Source: Candidatus Omnitrophota bacterium (GTDB lineage: Bacteria; Omnitrophota; Gorgyraeia; Duberdicusellales; 4484-171). From it: 9,370 bases of DNA. The first letter of the stretch is position 1, and every line of letters starts with the position of its first letter. The notes beneath the pieces were generated by a model. The model saw only the letters and a program-made list of their open reading frames with translations. It did no database searches and was not told the DNA's origin. Made by a program: the position numbers and the translations under genes. The stretch is from the NCBI GenBank assembly GCA_030601015.1, contig JAUVUO010000035.1, forward strand, positions 1 to 9,370. Reading direction: 5' to 3'. This document shows positions 6,401 to 9,370 of the stretch, piece after piece.

Positions 6401-7345
6401 ATGTCCGGAGAGATGAAATTTGTATATTTTGGGAGTTCTGAGTATTCTAAAGGAGTATTACGCTATCTTTATGATGCAGGATATAAGCCTTCACTTATTG
6501 TAAGTAAACCGGATAGGCCTAAAGGCAGGGGGTTAAAATTTTTACCTACGGAAGTTACTTTATTCGCGGTAGATAAGAATATACCTTTGATTAGACCGGA
6601 ATCTTTAAAGGATAAAACTGTAGAAAAAAAATTAGCTATTGAAAAAGCTGATTTTTTTTTGGTTGCCGATTACGGCATTATAATACCAACAGATGTCTTA
6701 GATATTCCCCAAATACATTCATTATGTGTCCACCCATCATTGCTTCCTCGTTACAGAGGCCCGTCTCCTATTGAATATACGCTGATGAAGGGAGATGCGG
6801 TCACCGGAGTTACAATTTTTGAAATAAATAAATTGGTGGATGCCGGTGATATAATTTTTCAAAAGGAGGTAAAGATTGGACCGGAAGAAAATTATTTCAC
6901 ACTGAGACAAAGATTGGCAGAAGAAGGAGCAGTTTTATTGATTGATACTTTGAAGAATATAAATAAAAGAGAATATAGTCTGACTCCGCAAGATCAAAAA
7001 AAAGTAACAATGACTTACAAATTAAAAAAAGAAACCGGTAAAGTTAATTGGGATTTTTCTGCCGGAGAAATAAACAATTTAATAAGAGCTACTCTGGGTT
7101 GGCCTTCCGCGTATACTTGTTACAAAGATAAGAGGATTAAGATATTATCCGCGTATATAATTGATGAACAAAATTCTGCTTCTCCTGGCACGATTGTTAA
7201 TGTTAATAAAAAAGGTATTGGAGTAGCGACATCTGATGGAGTTTTGGTAATTAAAAAAGTGAAACCTGAAGGGAAAGGAGAGATGGATGCCTGGGCGTTT
7301 GTTTGCGGGCATAGAGTTAAAGAAGGTGATGAATTCCGCGATTAA
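6401..7345 (+). CDS. fmt: Methionyl-tRNA formyltransferase
   Basis: The 314-residue product transfers a formyl group from 10-formyltetrahydrofolate to Met-tRNAi. The N-terminal Rossmann domain has KFVYFGSSEYS (6-16), KPDRPKGRG (36-44) and ADYGIIIP (89-96), then HPSLLPRYRG (111-120) with His111 and LVDAGD with Asp147, two of the three catalytic residues. The third, Asn in the usual N-x-H, is Cys109 here. The C-terminal domain has INNLIRATLGWPSAYT (224-239), the tRNA-binding OB-like fold. Length is normal. Start choice: ATG 6401 lies one base after the priA stop; ATG 6413 would give the more usual MKFVYFG start, but GGAGAG abuts it with no spacer. TTG 6386 is also open. The order priA-fmt is common, though def usually lies between them and is absent here. 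Confidence 0.92.
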   Translation: MSGEMKFVYFGSSEYSKGVLRYLYDAGYKPSLIVSKPDRPKGRGLKFLPTEVTLFAVDKNIPLIRPESLKDKTVEKKLAIEKADFFLVADYGIIIPTDVLDIPQIHSLCVHPSLLPRYRGPSPIEYTLMKGDAVTGVTIFEINKLVDAGDIIFQKEVKIGPEENYFTLRQRLAEEGAVLLIDTLKNINKREYSLTPQDQKKVTMTYKLKKETGKVNWDFSAGEINNLIRATLGWPSAYTCYKDKRIKILSAYIIDEQNSASPGTIVNVNKKGIGVATSDGVLVIKKVKPEGKGEMDAWAFVCGHRVKEGDEFRD

Positions 7346-7346
7346 T

Positions 7347-7372
7347 GGAATTGTCGCAAAATGCGACATTCC
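7347..7372. repeat. Strong inverted repeat directly after fmt
   Basis: GGAAT (7347-7351) pairs with ATTCC (7368-7372) and GTCGC (7353-7357) with GCGAC (7363-7367); T7352 bulges and the loop is AAAAT. It begins two bases after the fmt stop. The stem would suit a terminator, but no T-run follows, so transcript stabilisation or a REP-like mobile repeat are alternatives. Confidence 0.55.
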
Positions 7373-7385
7373 TTGATTGCACAGA

Positions 7386-7412
7386 TTGAAAATATTTTTT
7401 TGTTGGTACAAT
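7386..7412 (+). promoter_or_regulatory. Weak candidate promoter for the acylphosphatase gene
   Basis: TTGAAA (7386-7391) and TACAAT (7407-7412) are 15 bases apart, short of the optimum 17. They lie in the 121-base gap between fmt and the acylphosphatase. Confidence 0.25.
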
Positions 7413-7466
7413 TAATTGCTTAAATCAGGAGTTGACCGTATTATTTAAGAGCTCCATAATGAAGAG

Positions 7467-7742
7467 ATGGTAAAAAAAAGTTTTCAGATTATTTTTTCAG
7501 GGGTGGTTCAGGGTGTCGGTTTTCGTTTTACTGCCCGAAGTTTAGCTCTTAGATATGGGGTTAAAGGGTGGGCTAAAAATTTATCTGACGGACGGGTAGA
7601 AGTAAGGGCTGAAGGACTTTCCGGTAATGTGGTAAAATTTTTAGATATTTTGAAAGAAACATTCGAGTGTAATATAACAGATTGTCAATTAGAAGAGTTT
7701 CCATCAGAACAAGGTTATGATGATTTTCAAATAATTTTTTAA
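7467..7742 (+). CDS. acyP: Acylphosphatase
   Basis: The 91-residue product hydrolyses acyl phosphates such as acetyl phosphate or 1,3-bisphosphoglycerate in the cytoplasm. It has the two family signatures: GVVQGVGFRFTARSLA (12-27) with the phosphate-binding loop and catalytic Arg20, and GWAKNLSDGRVEV (34-46) with catalytic Asn38. Length matches the family. It stands alone between two gene gaps. The start ATG 7467 has AGAG directly before it but no properly spaced ribosome binding site; the nearby ATG 7459 is out of frame and opens only a four-codon frame. Confidence 0.95.
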   Translation: MVKKSFQIIFSGVVQGVGFRFTARSLALRYGVKGWAKNLSDGRVEVRAEGLSGNVVKFLDILKETFECNITDCQLEEFPSEQGYDDFQIIF

Positions 7743-7827
7743 TGTACCTCCTAGTTTTTTAATTATTTTGGGAGGGAATTGAATCCGGATATCTGTAATA
7801 TAACATTAACGAGTGTGAAAATATAAG

Positions 7828-8556
7828 ATGAAGTATGGTATATTTTCTGATGTTCATGGAAATTTAGAAGCTTTTGAGTCGGCATGTGATTACTATGACA
7901 ATTGTAAAATAGATAAATTTATTTTTTTAGGTGATATTGTCGGTTATGGAGCAAATCCCAGAGAATGTATTTCATTGTTGAAAAAATTAAAACCTGTATT
8001 AATTGCCGGAAATCACGATTTTGCTGTACTTAACAAAATAAGGTTAAATTTTTTTAATCCTTACGCGAAAGCCGCTATAAAGTGGACAAAAAAACAGTTA
8101 AAGTTTGAGGATTTTAAATATCTTAATAAATTTGAGCTTATATATGAAGAAGATAAGTTTATTGGGGTTCAGGGGAGTTTAGCTAATCCTGAAAAATTTT
8201 ATTATATTAATGATAAAAACGAAGCTTTGATTAATTTTAATTGTCTAAAAAAAAATATATGTTTTGTGGGGCATTCTCATAGAATGGGAACATATGAATT
8301 AAAAGAAGACGGCAGTATTTTATATATTCGTTCTAAGTATATAAAACTTAATTGTAATGCGAAATATATTGTTAATGTCGGAAGTGTAGGCCAACCTAGA
8401 GATGGGGATCCTAAGTCTTGTTTATGTATCTATGACAATGTAAAGGATGATGTAGAATTTTTCAGATTAGAATATGATATAAAAAAGGCGGCAGATAAAA
8501 TAGTTTTAAACGGCTTGCCTTTAAGGTTAGCTGATAGATTGTATGAGGGGTATTGA
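7828..8556 (+). CDS. Calcineurin-like metallophosphoesterase (YfcE/MJ0936-like)
   Basis: The 242-residue product is a cytoplasmic phosphoesterase with a two-metal site. Visible ligands are FSDVHGN (Asp8, His10), LGDIVGYGANP (Asp36), AGNHD (Asn62, His63) and VGHSH (His149, His151), followed by the family block VNVGSVGQPRDGDP (182-194). The ligand His usually found in V-H-G-S/T is replaced: the sequence reads VQGSLANPEKF, so Gln115 stands in. Length and order of motifs are normal. The natural substrate of this branch is not known; relatives cleave model diesters. The ribosome binding site before ATG 7828 is weak (TAAG). Upstream 85 bases and downstream 173 bases are non-coding. Confidence 0.9.
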   Translation: MKYGIFSDVHGNLEAFESACDYYDNCKIDKFIFLGDIVGYGANPRECISLLKKLKPVLIAGNHDFAVLNKIRLNFFNPYAKAAIKWTKKQLKFEDFKYLNKFELIYEEDKFIGVQGSLANPEKFYYINDKNEALINFNCLKKNICFVGHSHRMGTYELKEDGSILYIRSKYIKLNCNAKYIVNVGSVGQPRDGDPKSCLCIYDNVKDDVEFFRLEYDIKKAADKIVLNGLPLRLADRLYEGY

Positions 8557-8571
8557 AGGATAGAAGGTTAT

Positions 8572-8604
8572 CGGGTTTAACGAGTTTACGGGTTAATGAG
8601 TTAA
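8572..8604. repeat. Short degenerate tandem repeat, four units of 8-9 bases
   Basis: The units CGGGTTTAA (8572-8580), CGAGTTTA (8581-8588), CGGGTTAA (8589-8596) and TGAGTTAA (8597-8604) follow without gaps and alternate GGG and GAG, so the true period may be about 16-17 bases. It starts 15 bases after the phosphoesterase stop and is followed by an A-rich tract. Function unknown. Confidence 0.6.
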
Positions 8605-8626
8605 AAAATAAAAAAATAGAATGCCT

Positions 8627-8652
8627 GTAGGGTGCGGGCCTTGCGTCCGCCC
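8627..8652 (+). repeat. GTAG-footed REP-like hairpin
   Basis: GTAG at 8627-8630 leads into a GC-rich stem: 8630-8631 pair with 8651-8652, and GCGGGC (8634-8639) with GTCCGC (8645-8650, one G-T pair), with GT bulged and a CTTGC loop. GTAG foot, bulged GC stem and intergenic position are the three marks of a REP. It begins GTAGGG like the palindrome at 381-404. It lies between the phosphoesterase and radC genes; no T-run follows, so it is not a terminator. Confidence 0.6.
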
Positions 8653-8729
8653 GAGTCAAAAAGACAAGGAAAAAGGGATATATGGGAAAAATCAGAAATG
8701 AGTTATAAATGTTATAGTTGCGAGGGAAT

Positions 8730-9370
8730 ATGACCAATAGTCAACCTCAAACCTATATAGGCCATCGTCAGAGGATAAAAGCTAAGTATAAAGAATCAGG
8801 TATAGACGGCTGGTTGGATTATGAGGTGTTGGAGTTGGTCCTTACCTTTACTATCGCGCGAAAAGACACAAAGCCGATGGCTAAAGAATTAATGAAACGA
8901 TTTAAAACCATCAATGGTGTCTTGGATGCTGGCAGAGAACAACTTGAAAATGTGCCGGGAATATCAGAACATGTTTTTTTGTTGTTTAGTTTACTAAAGG
9001 ATATTGCGATTCTTTATCTAGAGAATGGGCTGCATAATAAAGACCTACTTTCATCTCCCGAAGCAGTATATGATTATTTGAGAGCGTCTTTAAAGGGTTG
9101 TGTTGATGAAGAATTTAAAACAATTTTTTTAGATAATCGAAATCAGCTGTTGGCTATTGAAACACTTCAAAGAGGCACAGTTAACAAGTCCGTAGTGTAT
9201 CCGCGAAAGATTGTAGAGAGAGCCCTGTATTATCATGCGGTCAGTGTTATTATCGCTCATAACCATCCCGCGGGAACATTAAAACCATCACCGGAAGATT
9301 GCTCGGTAACAAAAGTTATTAAGGATGCGCTTAAGACTGTTGAGATTAGTTTGTTGGATCATATTATAAT
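8730..9370 (+). CDS. radC: RadC-family JAB-domain protein, partial at the right edge
   Basis: From ATG 8730 an open frame of 213 codons reaches the window end at LLDHII, just where RadC proteins have LLDHIIVG, so roughly a dozen residues are missing. GAGGG at 8722-8726 gives a ribosome binding site with short spacing. Residues 10-35 (IGHRQRIKAKY, then YEVLELVL) and the helix-hairpin-helix stretch LMKRF...LENVPGI (54-78) form the RadC N-terminal part. The JAB metalloprotease-like domain has FLDNRNQLL (133-141), Glu144 in ETLQRGT, and HNHPAGTLKPSPED with zinc ligands His177, His179 and Asp190, so the metal site is intact. RadC proteins were once tied to DNA repair, but the biochemical role is unsettled; many lie near mobile or defence genes. 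The gene looks less AT-rich than its neighbours. Confidence 0.9.
   Translation, partial: MTNSQPQTYIGHRQRIKAKYKESGIDGWLDYEVLELVLTFTIARKDTKPMAKELMKRFKTINGVLDAGREQLENVPGISEHVFLLFSLLKDIAILYLENGLHNKDLLSSPEAVYDYLRASLKGCVDEEFKTIFLDNRNQLLAIETLQRGTVNKSVVYPRKIVERALYYHAVSVIIAHNHPAGTLKPSPEDCSVTKVIKDALKTVEISLLDHII

Noticed and set aside
7747..7775. CCTCC and GGAGG between acyP and the phosphoesterase gene as a terminator or a sequestered ribosome binding site.
   Set aside because: The stem is only 5 bases with a 19-base loop and no T-run, and GGAGG lies about 50 bases before the next start codon.

Overview
The window is strongly AT-rich and all its genes lie on the + strand. It appears to come from an uncultured Gram-negative-type bacterium: a GmhB-type heptose phosphatase and a membrane-lipid glycosyltransferase are present, and the translation and replication genes are bacterial. 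The style of the RAYT transposase and of the scattered palindromes recalls candidate phyla such as Omnitrophota or Elusimicrobiota. That placement is a guess from general resemblance. TAA, TAG and TGA all close genes here, so the code is standard.

Positions 1-1458 form a decayed accessory patch. A REP-like hairpin (79-101) is followed by a REP-associated tyrosine transposase (RAYT) pseudogene with an in-frame TAA and a frameshift. Next comes an MNT-HEPN toxin-antitoxin pair, in which the MNT antitoxin is intact and the HEPN toxin is cut by a TAA before its catalytic motif. The RAYT remnant carries a perfect palindrome with a GTAG foot inside its variable linker. An unassigned two-helix membrane protein (1459-1923) follows, then 266 bases without a gene that hold four inverted repeats.

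Positions 2190-7345 are housekeeping genes. An RsuA/RluB pseudouridine synthase stands first. It is followed by a tight run: gmhB, a GT28/MGDG-synthase-like glycosyltransferase, a PriA-like protein and fmt. The first two junctions are identical 8-base ATGNNTAA overlaps, and fmt starts one base after the priA stop, so translational coupling is likely. The PriA-like protein is the most striking gene. It keeps the N-terminal domain, all eight zinc-binding cysteines and the C-terminal domain, yet every ATPase motif I can align is ruined. It also contains a run of nine G. Fmt has Cys where the catalytic Asn is expected.

Positions 7347-9370 hold a palindrome, an acylphosphatase, a calcineurin-type metallophosphoesterase with one metal-ligand His changed to Gln, a spacer with short tandem repeats and a second GTAG-footed REP-like palindrome, and a RadC/JAB-domain gene that runs off the right edge about a dozen residues before its expected end.
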